Assembly (NCBI GenBank): GCA_019120475.1
Contig: DWVA01000059.1
Coordinates: forward strand, 1 to 13,846
DNA length: 13,846 bases
From: Candidatus Blautia intestinipullorum
GTDB lineage: Bacteria > Bacillota > Clostridia > Lachnospirales > Lachnospiraceae
Direction of reading: 5' to 3'
Part shown: positions 6,314 through 13,846 of the stretch, one piece after another
Layout: every line of letters begins with the position of its first letter
How positions within the stretch are numbered: the first letter of the stretch is position 1
Notes under the pieces: model-generated
Databases searched by the model: none
Seen by the model: the letters and a program-made list of their open reading frames with translations, nothing else
Told to the model about the DNA's origin: nothing
Made by a program: the position numbers and the translations under genes

Positions 6314-6337
6314 CTGATTGTCCGAAAGGACAAGCAG
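6314..6337. repeat. Stem-loop with a GAAA tetraloop
   Basis: CTG-A-TTGTCC (6314-6323) pairs with GGACAA-G-CAG (6328-6337) around a GAAA loop, with one A-G mismatch. It lies between two other stem-loops in the convergent space of galE and DUF1846. GNRA loops give stable RNA hairpins. There is no T-run. Confidence 0.55.
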
Positions 6338-6348
6338 ATTCCCATTAG

Positions 6349-6372
6349 CCCCGTCCTTATGGACGGGGATTT
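6349..6372. terminator. Second terminator-like stem-loop, at the DUF1846 stop
   Basis: CCCCGTCC (6349-6356) and GGACGGGG (6361-6368) close a TTAT loop, followed by ATTTCCTTT on the plus strand. The 11 bases GACGGGGATTT repeat the arm of the terminator at 6297. The minus-strand DUF1846 stop codon lies in the loop. It may act as a back-up terminator for galE readthrough. Confidence 0.5.
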
Positions 6373-7841
6373 CCTTTCTGATTTTCAAATTTCGGCTCAC
6401 AGGTAAGCTCTATGCCTAATCTGCGGAATTCCAGAATATCTACAGAGGAAATCATAACAGATGTGTGAGCCTGACAGCCTTTTAATCTGCGGAGCTGTTC
6501 CAGAGCAAGACGGGCCTCCGGATTGCTGGCTGCGCTGACAGAAAGAGCGATCAGTGTCTCGTCTGTGTGGAGCCGGGGATTTCTGCTTCCGAGATATCTT
6601 GTTTTTAATTCCTGGATGGGACGGATGGCATCGGGAGAGATCACATGGTGTTCATGATTGATCCCTGCCAGTTCCTTTAAAGCGTTCAGGAGCAGAGCGG
6701 AGGAAGCGCCAAGAAGATCAGATGTCTTTCCATGAACAATCTTTCCGTCAGGAAGCTCCAGAGCAGCGGCGGGACTGCCGGTTTTCTGTTCGATCTCAAG
6801 GCTGACAGGAACTACTCTGCGGTCTTCAAGAGAAGCGTGGGCCTGTTTTAAAAGCAGCTCGATCTTGCGTACCTCGTCTTCTTTTCCTGTGCCGGCGACA
6901 AAGGCCGCGCAGCTTTTGTAATAACGGCGGATGATCTCCTGGCGGGATGCCTCGCAGCATACTTCGTCGTCGATGATACACTTGCCGGCCATATTTACTC
7001 CCATATCCGTAGGGGATTTATAAGGGCATTTTCCCATGATCTTTTCAAACATAGCCTGAAGTACCGGGAAAATCTCCACATCACGGTTATAATTTACCGT
7101 TGTTTCTCCATAGGCTTCCAGATGGAAGGGATCGATCATATTGACATCGTTTAAGTCGGCGGTTGCCGCTTCGTAAGCCAGGTTTACCGGATGCTTCAAA
7201 GGGATGTTCCAGATGGGAAAGGTTTCAAACTTTGCGTATCCGGCACAGATCCCGCGCTTGTATTCATGGTAGAGCTGAGAAAGGCAGGTAGCCATTTTTC
7301 CGCTTCCGGGTCCCGGGGCGGTTACGACAACAAGAGGTCTGGTAGTTTCGATATATTCATTTTTTCCGTAACCCTCATCGCTGACGATCAGAGAAGTATT
7401 GCTGGGATATCCCGGGATACTGTAGTGGAGAAAAACACGGATTCCCATATTTTCCAGACGCTGGCGGAACAGATCCGCACTTTCCTGACCTGCATAGCGG
7501 GTGATGCAGACGCTGCCTACATAAAGTCCGCACTCTGTAAAGGCATCGATCAGGCGGAGCACGTCCATATCATAAGTGATGCCAAGGTCTCCGCGCACCT
7601 TGTTTTTGTCTATATCCGCCGCGCTGATCACGATCACGATTTCCGCCTGGTCGCTTAACTGCATCAGCATACGCAGCTTACTGTCAGGCTCAAAGCCGGG
7701 AAGAACTCTGGAAGCATGGTAATCGTCAAATAACTTTCCTCCGAATTCCAGATACAGTTTATTGCCGAATTTGCTGATCCGTTCCCGGATATGTTCTGAT
7801 TGCATTTTCAGGTATTTCTCATTGTCAAATCCTATTTTCAT
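6357..7841 (-). CDS. DUF1846 family protein of unknown function
   Basis: This 494-residue cytoplasmic protein belongs to the DUF1846 family, found widely in Firmicutes and some Actinobacteria. It starts MKIGFDNEKYLKMQSEHI and has a central glycine-rich segment TAPGPGSGKMATCLSQLYHE (174-193) that resembles a P-loop, so nucleotide binding is plausible. IPGYPSNTSLIVSDEGYGKNEY (142-163, quoted here only in part by position) and PYKSPTDMGVNM are further conserved-looking patches. Structures exist for the family, but I know of no established activity. The length is near the family norm and there is no break. The start is preceded on the minus strand by AGGAAAGGAA. It is transcribed alone, away from ftsH, and ends inside a stem-loop. 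Two short cysteine groups are present, but no clear metal site. Confidence 0.85.
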   Translation of the reverse strand: MKIGFDNEKYLKMQSEHIRERISKFGNKLYLEFGGKLFDDYHASRVLPGFEPDSKLRMLMQLSDQAEIVIVISAADIDKNKVRGDLGITYDMDVLRLIDAFTECGLYVGSVCITRYAGQESADLFRQRLENMGIRVFLHYSIPGYPSNTSLIVSDEGYGKNEYIETTRPLVVVTAPGPGSGKMATCLSQLYHEYKRGICAGYAKFETFPIWNIPLKHPVNLAYEAATADLNDVNMIDPFHLEAYGETTVNYNRDVEIFPVLQAMFEKIMGKCPYKSPTDMGVNMAGKCIIDDEVCCEASRQEIIRRYYKSCAAFVAGTGKEDEVRKIELLLKQAHASLEDRRVVPVSLEIEQKTGSPAAALELPDGKIVHGKTSDLLGASSALLLNALKELAGINHEHHVISPDAIRPIQELKTRYLGSRNPRLHTDETLIALSVSAASNPEARLALEQLRRLKGCQAHTSVMISSVDILEFRRLGIELTCEPKFENQKGNPRP

Positions 7842-7871
7842 AAGTTCATTTCCTTTCCTGTCACCATCAGA

Positions 7872-7889
7872 CGCCGGTATCTTCCGGCG
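7872..7889. repeat. GC-rich hairpin in the DUF1846 leader
   Basis: CGCCGG (7872-7877) and CCGGCG (7884-7889) form a perfect 6-bp stem with a 6-base loop. It would lie in the 5' leader of the DUF1846 transcript, about 15 bases before its ribosome binding site. A regulatory role is possible but unproven. Confidence 0.35.
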
Positions 7890-7901
7890 CTGTCATGCAC
7901 A

Positions 7902-7911
7902 TAGTATACTA
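7902..7911. promoter_or_regulatory. Palindromic -10-like element for the DUF1846 gene
   Basis: The perfect palindrome TAGTATACTA contains TATACT on both strands. On the minus strand it would give a leader of about 55 bases to DUF1846. I see no good -35 at 16 to 18 bases on either strand, so this is a weak promoter call. Confidence 0.3.
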
Positions 7912-7998
7912 CAAAAAAAAGAAAAGTGGGGAATTTTTTTTAAAAGTTTCCGCTGCTGTCAGAGCCTGGTGAAATTCCGCAGGGATGTTATTTATTTG

Positions 7999-8027
7999 TT
8001 GATTTATCAGGGAAATCTCTTTATAAT
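7999..8027 (+). promoter_or_regulatory. Promoter of the ftsH operon, with a palindrome over the -10
   Basis: TTGATT (7999-8004), 17 bases, and a perfect TATAAT (8022-8027) precede ftsH. The 15-base palindrome TCTTTATAATAAAGA (8018-8032) is centred on the -10 and could be an operator. The leader is only about 20 bases. Confidence 0.7.
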
Positions 8028-8054
8028 AAAGAAGACAACATTAGGAGGAAAAGA

Positions 8055-10055
8055 ATGAACAATCATATGGATAATCGGCAGGATGGAAACCGTCCAAACC
8101 GAAATGGCCCGAACAAGGGGCCGAACAGAAACCGCCAGTCCATTCTGGCTTTTTTGATTTGTCTTTTGATCACGCTGGTCTGCCTGAGTTTTGTGACTGA
8201 TATGATGAATGGAAATACCAGTGAGATCACATACGATGAATTTATCGAAATGGTGGATAAGGATCAGGTGAAAGAGGTAACGCTGCAGTCGGGTGTGCTG
8301 ACTGTGGTTCCAAAGATCCAGAAGTCTTTTTATCAGAATGTGACTTACCGTGTAAATCAGATGGAGGGTGTTGACGCCCTGACAGAGAGGCTGGAAGGCA
8401 CCGGAATTAAGTTTCAGTACAAACAGCCGGACGCGGTAGGGGAATTTCTTTCGATGATGGCAAGTATCCTGCTTCCCACCATTGTTATGTTCGCAATGCT
8501 GATGTTTCTCATGCGCCGTATGAATAAAGGCGGAAGCGGCATCATGGGAGTGGGAAAAAGCAGGGCGAAGGCCTATGTACAAAAGGAAACAGGGGTTACT
8601 TTTAAGGATGTGGCCGGTCAGGACGAAGCAAAGGAATCTCTTCAGGAAGTGGTTGATTTCCTTCATAATCCGGGAAAATATACTGCAATAGGCGCCAAGC
8701 TGCCAAAAGGCGCGCTTCTGGTAGGGCCTCCCGGAACAGGAAAAACTCTGCTGGCAAAAGCTGTGGCAGGAGAAGCCAACGTGCCGTTCTTTTCACTGTC
8801 CGGCTCAGAATTTGTGGAGATGTTCGTAGGCGTAGGCGCGTCCCGTGTAAGGGACCTCTTTGAAGAGGCAAAGAAGAACGCTCCCTGCATTGTCTTTATC
8901 GATGAGATCGACGCCATCGGAAAGAGCCGTGATTCCCATTATGGAGGAAACGACGAAAGAGAGCAGACACTGAATCAGCTCCTGGCGGAAATGGACGGAT
9001 TCGATACATCGAAGGGGCTTTTGATCCTTGCGGCAACCAACAGACCGGAGGTTCTGGACCCGGCGCTTTTGAGACCGGGACGCTTCGACCGTAGGGTGAT
9101 CGTTGACAGACCGGATCTGAAAGGCAGGGTGGAAGTCCTGAAGGTACACGCCAAAGAGGTGCTTCTGGACGATACGGTGGATCTTGAAGCCATTGCGCTG
9201 GCAACTTCCGGAGCGGTAGGCTCTGATCTGGCGAATATGATCAATGAGGCGGCGATCCTCGCAGTCAAGAACGGCAGGAAAGCCGTTTCGCAGAAAGATC
9301 TTCTGGAATCTGTGGAAGTCGTACTGGTAGGCAAGGAAAAGAAGGACAGGATCTTAAGTCCTCAGGAGAGAAAGATCGTTTCCTACCACGAAGTGGGACA
9401 CGCTCTGGTCAGCGCTCTTCAGAAAGACGCAGAACCTGTTCAGAAGATCACCATTGTTCCCCGTACCATGGGAGCACTGGGGTATGTAATGCAGGTTCCC
9501 GAGGAAGAAAAATTCCTGAACACCCAGAAAGAGCTGGAAGCTATGCTGGTAGGCTATCTTGGAGGACGTGCGGCGGAGGAGATCGTTTTTGACACAGTGA
9601 CCACAGGAGCCGCCAATGATATTGAGCAGGCGACGAAGGTGGCAAGAGCCATGATCACCCAGTACGGCATGTCGAAAAAGTTTGGGCTTATGGGACTGGC
9701 AACGCAGGAAAACCAGTATCTTTCCGGACGCGCGGTCCTGAACTGCGGAGACGATACGGCCACGGAAATCGACCATGAAGTTATGCAGCTTCTCCATGTT
9801 TCCTATGAAGAGGCAAAGCGGCTTCTCAGCCAGCATAGAACAGCCCTTGATAAGATTGCAGGATATCTGATAAAAAAAGAAACGATAACCGGAAAAGAGT
9901 TTATGAAAATCTTCCGCGCAGTGGAAAAGGGAATTGAGATCCCGGAAAATCTGGACGATCTGGTAATCCCTGATGAGCCCGCAAAGCTTGAAGACAGCGG
10001 AGAGTCCAAAGCGGAGGAAGAGGAAGATCAGGTGTCGGATCATGTTTGTGATTGA
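8055..10055 (+). CDS. ftsH: ATP-dependent zinc metalloprotease FtsH
   Basis: FtsH extracts and degrades membrane and some soluble proteins as a membrane-bound hexamer. This 666-residue protein has a basic, Asn-rich N-terminus (1-28), a first membrane segment (about 29-47), an extracytoplasmic domain, and a second membrane segment (about 133-153). The AAA+ domain follows with Walker A GPPGTGKT (224-231), Walker [10 protein letters not shown] (278-286) and the second region of homology [10 protein letters not shown] (338-347). The protease has the zinc motif HEVGH (445-449), with D522 ([10 protein letters not shown]) as the probable third ligand. Most FtsH proteins have HEAGH; the valine should not affect zinc binding. 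The C-terminus is acidic. AGGAGG (8043-8048) supports ATG 8055. The end overlaps uvrC by 14 bases, and the gene appears to head an operon. Confidence 0.96.
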   Translation: MNNHMDNRQDGNRPNRNGPNKGPNRNRQSILAFLICLLITLVCLSFVTDMMNGNTSEITYDEFIEMVDKDQVKEVTLQSGVLTVVPKIQKSFYQNVTYRVNQMEGVDALTERLEGTGIKFQYKQPDAVGEFLSMMASILLPTIVMFAMLMFLMRRMNKGGSGIMGVGKSRAKAYVQKETGVTFKDVAGQDEAKESLQEVVDFLHNPGKYTAIGAKLPKGALLVGPPGTGKTLLAKAVAGEANVPFFSLSGSEFVEMFVGVGASRVRDLFEEAKKNAPCIVFIDEIDAIGKSRDSHYGGNDEREQTLNQLLAEMDGFDTSKGLLILAATNRPEVLDPALLRPGRFDRRVIVDRPDLKGRVEVLKVHAKEVLLDDTVDLEAIALATSGAVGSDLANMINEAAILAVKNGRKAVSQKDLLESVEVVLVGKEKKDRILSPQERKIVSYHEVGHALVSALQKDAEPVQKITIVPRTMGALGYVMQVPEEEKFLNTQKELEAMLVGYLGGRAAEEIVFDTVTTGAANDIEQATKVARAMITQYGMSKKFGLMGLATQENQYLSGRAVLNCGDDTATEIDHEVMQLLHVSYEEAKRLLSQHRTALDKIAGYLIKKETITGKEFMKIFRAVEKGIEIPENLDDLVIPDEPAKLEDSGESKAEEEEDQVSDHVCD

Positions 10056-11901
10056 GGAAGAACTGAAAAAGCTTCCCGCAAAACCGGGCGTGTATCTTAT
10101 GCACGACGAACGTGATGAGATCATATATGTGGGAAAGGCGGTAAGCCTGAAAAACAGGGTGCGCCAGTACTTTCAGAGCAGTCGGAATAAAGGCGTTAAA
10201 ATCGAGCAGATGGTTGCCCACATAGCCCGGTTTGAGTATATTATCACAGATTCGGAACTGGAAGCTCTTGTTCTGGAAAATAATCTGATAAAAGAATACA
10301 GGCCAAAGTACAACACCATGCTGAAGGATGACAAAACATATCCGTTTATCAAGGTGACTGTGCAGGAAGCCTATCCCCGGGTACTGTTTGCACGGAGAAT
10401 GAAGAAAGACAAAAACAAATATTTCGGTCCCTACACAAGTGCCGGAGCTGTAAAGGATGTAATCGAGCTGGTGCGGAAGCTGTATCAGGTGCGATCCTGC
10501 AGCAGAACACTTCCCAGGGACTGCGGCAAAGACCGTCCCTGCCTTTACTATCACATGAAGCAGTGCGCCGGCCTCTGTACCGGAAAGGTGGATCAGGAAA
10601 GCTACCGCAGGAACATCCAGAAGGTCCTCCGCTTTTTAAACGGGGATTTCCAGGAGACAATAGACGGACTTACGGAAAAGATGAATACAGCCTCAGAAGA
10701 AATGCGGTTTGAAGACGCGGCGGAATACCGGGATCTGATCCAGAGTATCCGGAAAATCGGAGAACGCCAGAAGATCACTGCTTACGGTGAGGAAGACAGG
10801 GATATTATTGCTGTGGATATGGACGAGAGCCAGGATCTCAGGGAGCAGGATGCGGTGGTACAGGTATTCTTTATGAGGAGCGGAAAACTGATCGGCCGCG
10901 ATCACTTCTACCTCCGGGTTGCGAGAGGAGATACGAAAGCGCAGGTATTATCCAGTTTTCTGAAGCAGTTTTATGCGGGAACGCCGTTTATTCCCAGGGA
11001 GATCATGCTCCAGACTCAGGTGGAGGATGCGGAGGTGATCGAAGAATGGCTGACTTCCAGGCGGAAACAGAAGGTGCATATCCTGGTTCCAAAGAAAGGG
11101 ACAAAGGAAAAGCTTGTGGAGCTGGCCTGGGAAAATGCGAAAATGGTTCTGGAAAAAGACAGGGAACGCATCCGCCGCGAAGAGGGAAGAACTATCGGCG
11201 CCGTCCGGGAGGTGGAAGGCTGGCTGGGGCTTTCTGACATCAGCCGGATGGAAGCTTTTGATATTTCCAATATCAGCGGTTTTGAATCTGTCGGCTCTAT
11301 GGTGGTTTACGAAAGAGGAAAGCCAAAGCGCAGCGATTATCGGAAATTCCGGATTAAATCTGTGCAGGGCCCCAATGATTACGCCAGCATGGAAGAAGTG
11401 CTCACAAGACGTTTTACTCACGAGAGCAGCGGAGAATTCGACAGTTTCGCGAAGGTGCCGGATCTGATCCTGATGGACGGTGGAAAGGGCCAGGTAAATG
11501 TTGCCCTGAGCGTTCTGGAGAAGCTGGGCCTGAATATTCCTGTGTGCGGTATGGTAAAAGACGATCATCACCGGACAAGAGGAATTTACTACAACAATAC
11601 AGAAATTCCCATTGATACCGGTAGTGAAGGCTTCCGCCTGATCACCCGGATCCAGGATGAGGCTCACCGTTTTGCTATTGAGTATCATCGTTCTCTCAGG
11701 AGCAAAGGGCAGGTTCATTCTATTCTTGACGATATACCGGGAATAGGAGAACAGAGAAGAAAGGCGCTTATGAGGAAATTCCGTTCTGTAGAAAAAATCC
11801 GGGAGGCATCTGTGGAGGAACTGGCGGAGACAGAATCTATGAATGCCGGAAGCGCCCGCCAGGTATATCAGTTTTTTCATCCAACGTATACAAATAAATG
11901 A
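10042..11901 (+). CDS. uvrC: UvrABC excinuclease subunit C
   Basis: UvrC makes both incisions beside a DNA lesion during nucleotide excision repair, recruited by UvrB. The 619-residue protein has an N-terminal GIY-YIG nuclease (GVYLM at 16-20, YVGKA at 29-33) for the 3' cut. A cysteine group C153, C167, C175 and C179 matches the spacing of the iron-sulfur cluster reported in E. coli UvrC. The UvrB-binding motif lies at about 203-238. The RNase H-like domain for the 5' cut includes FDISN (D407), LMDGGKGQ (D479) and DEAHRF (H542). Tandem helix-hairpin-helix motifs are at about 559-612. ATG 10042 overlaps the ftsH end by 14 bases and follows AGGTG (10030-10034). A longer frame from 9973 exists, but its extra 23 residues lie wholly in ftsH and are unlike the family. 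Confidence 0.95.
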   Translation: MFVIEEELKKLPAKPGVYLMHDERDEIIYVGKAVSLKNRVRQYFQSSRNKGVKIEQMVAHIARFEYIITDSELEALVLENNLIKEYRPKYNTMLKDDKTYPFIKVTVQEAYPRVLFARRMKKDKNKYFGPYTSAGAVKDVIELVRKLYQVRSCSRTLPRDCGKDRPCLYYHMKQCAGLCTGKVDQESYRRNIQKVLRFLNGDFQETIDGLTEKMNTASEEMRFEDAAEYRDLIQSIRKIGERQKITAYGEEDRDIIAVDMDESQDLREQDAVVQVFFMRSGKLIGRDHFYLRVARGDTKAQVLSSFLKQFYAGTPFIPREIMLQTQVEDAEVIEEWLTSRRKQKVHILVPKKGTKEKLVELAWENAKMVLEKDRERIRREEGRTIGAVREVEGWLGLSDISRMEAFDISNISGFESVGSMVVYERGKPKRSDYRKFRIKSVQGPNDYASMEEVLTRRFTHESSGEFDSFAKVPDLILMDGGKGQVNVALSVLEKLGLNIPVCGMVKDDHHRTRGIYYNNTEIPIDTGSEGFRLITRIQDEAHRFAIEYHRSLRSKGQVHSILDDIPGIGEQRRKALMRKFRSVEKIREASVEELAETESMNAGSARQVYQFFHPTYTNK

Positions 11902-11919
11902 AAAAGGAGAACACATATT

Positions 11920-12852
11920 ATGAAGGGTGTATTATTGACAAAGATGGTTCAGGAACTTGGGCTTACAAATCTGACTCCTGAAATTGATCTGACTGACGTA
12001 AAAATCACATCTGCTGAAATTAACCGTCCGGCTTTGCAGCTGACGGGATATCTGGAACATTTTGCCAATGAACGGGTACAGATCATCGGATATGTAGAGT
12101 ACACTTATCTGATGCAGCTCAGCGATGAAAAACGCCTGATGAAATATGAGCGTTTCATCTCCAGTAAGATCCCCTGCGTTATCTTCAGCACCATGACAAA
12201 ACCCTCTCAGGATATGTTGGATCTGGCCATAAAGTATAATGTTCCGACTTTTGTTACAGAAAGGACCACGTCCAATGTAATGGCGGAAACGATACGTTGG
12301 CTGGGCGTACAGCTTGCGCCCTGTATTTCCATTCACGGCGTGCTGGTAGACGTATACGGCGAGGGAGTCCTGATAACAGGTGAAAGCGGCATCGGAAAAA
12401 GCGAGGCTGCCCTGGAGCTGATCAAAAGAGGACACCGCCTTGTCAGCGACGACGTAGTGGAACTGCGAAAGGTCAGCGATGTGACGCTGGTAGGTTCGGC
12501 TCCGGACATTACGAGACATTTTATTGAGCTTCGGGGTATCGGCATTATCGACGTCAAGACCCTTTTTGGTGTAGAGAGTGTAAAAAACACGCAGTCTGTG
12601 GATCTTGTGATCAAGCTGGAAGAATGGGACAGAGACAAAGAATACGACCGTCTGGGACTTCATGAAGAATATACGGAATATCTTGGAAACAAGATCGTAT
12701 GTCATTCCCTTCCGATCCGTCCGGGAAGGAACCTGGCCGTTATCGTAGAGACTGCCGCTGTCAACCACAGACAGAAGAAGATGGGATATAACGCTGCGGA
12801 AGAGCTTTATAAGCGTGTGCAGGAAAATATTGCCAGAAAACGGGAAGTATGA
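11920..12852 (+). CDS. hprK: HPr kinase/phosphorylase
   Basis: HprK phosphorylates Ser46 of HPr when glycolytic intermediates are high, and removes that phosphate when they are low. HPr(Ser-P) is the co-repressor of CcpA. The length of 310 residues equals that of B. subtilis HprK. The N-terminal domain (1 to about 130) is followed by the kinase domain, with H139 (IHGV), Walker A GESGIGKS (154-161), SDD (176-178), the signature ELRGIGIIDVKTLFG (204-218) and PIRPGRN (265-271). All expected catalytic residues are present. AAGGAGA (11904-11910) precedes ATG 11920, 18 bases after uvrC. The gene lies between uvrC and a glucokinase, which fits the gene order seen in related Clostridia. Confidence 0.96.
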   Translation: MKGVLLTKMVQELGLTNLTPEIDLTDVKITSAEINRPALQLTGYLEHFANERVQIIGYVEYTYLMQLSDEKRLMKYERFISSKIPCVIFSTMTKPSQDMLDLAIKYNVPTFVTERTTSNVMAETIRWLGVQLAPCISIHGVLVDVYGEGVLITGESGIGKSEAALELIKRGHRLVSDDVVELRKVSDVTLVGSAPDITRHFIELRGIGIIDVKTLFGVESVKNTQSVDLVIKLEEWDRDKEYDRLGLHEEYTEYLGNKIVCHSLPIRPGRNLAVIVETAAVNHRQKKMGYNAAEELYKRVQENIARKREV

Positions 12853-12873
12853 AAGAGGAAAGGTGGAAAAGAA

Positions 12874-13809
12874 ATGAGTATATATTGTTTTGGAATTGAC
12901 GTGGGAGGAACTTCTGTAAAGTGCGGTTTATTTAAGACAGACGGCACGCTTCTGGAAAAATGGGAAATCCCCACAAGAACAGAAAATAATGGAGAAAATA
13001 TTCTGCCGGATGTGGCGGAAACGATCAAGGACAAAATTCAGGATCGCGGAATAAGGAAAGAAGACGTGGCGGGCGTGGGAATTGGAATCCCCGGACCGAT
13101 CAACTCAAAGGGCGAGGCAGCGTGCGCGGTAAACCTGTACTGGGGATTTAAGCCGGTGGCAAAAGAATTGAGCGAACTGACAGGACTTCCGGCAAAAGCG
13201 GGAAATGACGCCAACGTAGCCGCTCTGGGAGAGGCATGGAAAGGCGCGGCTGCAGGCGCGCAGAATGTAATCATGGCAACACTGGGTACAGGTGTAGGCG
13301 GCGGCATTATTGTGGATGGAAAAATCGTGGCAGGCCATCACGGAGCAGGCGGAGAGATTGGTCATGCGAATATTGACCACAAGGAACCGGAGAAATGCAA
13401 CTGCGGAAACAGGGGATGTCTGGAACAGTTTGCTTCCGCCACAGGAATTGTCCGTGTTGCAGGAAAAGAGCTGGAAGCATGCCAGGAGGACAGTGTTCTC
13501 AGATCTCTGGAAAAGATCACTGCAAAGGATGTTCTGGACGCTTTTAAGGCGGGAGATCCGGTTGCAGTAAGGGTAATGGAAAACGTAGGAGAACGCCTTG
13601 GAGGAGCTCTCGCGATTTTTGCCGCTGTAGTAGATCCGGAAGCGATCGTAATCGGGGGAGGCGTTTCAAAGGCTGGACAGCCGCTGATCGACTGCATTCA
13701 GAAATATTACAGGGAATATGCGTTTTCTCTGTGCAAGGATACGCCGATGGTCATTGCAAGCCTTGGAAACGATGCCGGCATTTACGGAGCGGCAAAGCTG
13801 GTGCTGTAA
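12874..13809 (+). CDS. glcK: ROK-family glucokinase
   Basis: This enzyme phosphorylates glucose to glucose 6-phosphate with ATP in the cytoplasm. The 311 residues include the phosphate loop DVGGT (9-13), the catalytic aspartate D112 in GNDANVAALGE, GTGVGGG (138-144), GEIGH (160-164) and the zinc-binding group CNCGNRGC (175-182) with H164, all typical of ROK kinases. The glucokinase branch is likely from the overall pattern and absence of a DNA-binding N-terminal domain; another hexose kinase specificity is possible. AAAGGTGG (12859-12866) precedes ATG 12874, 21 bases after hprK, so the two are probably co-transcribed. Its product feeds the glycolytic pool that HprK senses. No terminator is seen in the remaining 37 bases, so the operon may continue. 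Confidence 0.93.
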   Translation: MSIYCFGIDVGGTSVKCGLFKTDGTLLEKWEIPTRTENNGENILPDVAETIKDKIQDRGIRKEDVAGVGIGIPGPINSKGEAACAVNLYWGFKPVAKELSELTGLPAKAGNDANVAALGEAWKGAAAGAQNVIMATLGTGVGGGIIVDGKIVAGHHGAGGEIGHANIDHKEPEKCNCGNRGCLEQFASATGIVRVAGKELEACQEDSVLRSLEKITAKDVLDAFKAGDPVAVRVMENVGERLGGALAIFAAVVDPEAIVIGGGVSKAGQPLIDCIQKYYREYAFSLCKDTPMVIASLGNDAGIYGAAKLVL

Positions 13810-13846
13810 TATGTATATGTAATATAAAAAACTCTATGTAAATGAT

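Noticed and set aside
8007..8666. Antisense frame of 219 codons over the ftsH start
   Set aside because: Opposite a well-supported gene, with no plausible ribosome binding site or family resemblance.
9973..10041. N-terminal extension of UvrC
   Set aside because: The 23 extra residues are a frame shadow of the ftsH end, unlike UvrC, and a good AGGTG site serves ATG 10042.
10948..11916. Long antisense frame (322 codons) over uvrC
   Set aside because: Long only because of codon bias of the sense gene; composition is unlike a real protein.
11932..12768. Antisense frame over hprK
   Set aside because: Mirrors the sense gene and shows no domain.
1..13846. CRISPR array, tRNA, rRNA, transposon or attachment site
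   Set aside because: No regular spaced repeats, tRNA-like cloverleaf, transposase or terminal repeats were seen on either strand.

Overview
The window looks like a piece of chromosome from a Clostridia-type Firmicute, most likely Lachnospiraceae. This is inferred from strong AGGAGG-type ribosome binding sites, sigma-A promoters, a GreA of the clostridial type, and the gene run uvrC-hprK-ROK glucokinase. No phage, transposon, CRISPR, rRNA or tRNA was seen. Nearly all of the window is coding; no gene-free stretch exceeds about 250 bases.

Region 1 (1-1683) is a compact selenium/sulfur handling cluster: YedE (membrane importer family), a single-domain TusA-like YedF with its CPxP motif, and a DUF3343 putative Se/S carrier. 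The last two overlap by ATGA. The cluster ends at a long stem-loop. An open frame entering from the left edge also overlaps the yedE start by ATGA. Region 2 (1684-3077) is greA, probably with a TTG start, followed by an OmpR/PhoB-type response regulator with no histidine kinase beside it; only a 15-codon open frame follows. Region 3 (3095-6308) is an AraC-type regulator on the minus strand, divergent from a sugar nucleotidyltransferase and then galE. The divergent spacer carries four AT-rich repeats spaced by about two helical turns. galE has its own extended -10 promoter and a cre-like site over its -35. Region 4 (6279-7841) is a minus-strand DUF1846 protein of unknown function, separated from galE by three consecutive stem-loops. 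Region 5 (7999-13809) is a probable operon ftsH-uvrC-hprK-ROK glucokinase, with a good promoter before ftsH and short or overlapping junctions.

Functionally, the right half joins membrane proteolysis, nucleotide excision repair, HPr kinase (the sensor of carbon catabolite control) and glucose phosphorylation. The middle makes and interconverts nucleotide sugars. The left end delivers reduced sulfur or selenium. Most genes belong to known families. The parts least explained are the Se/S relay trio, the phased repeats in the AraC spacer, the kinase-less response regulator, and DUF1846.
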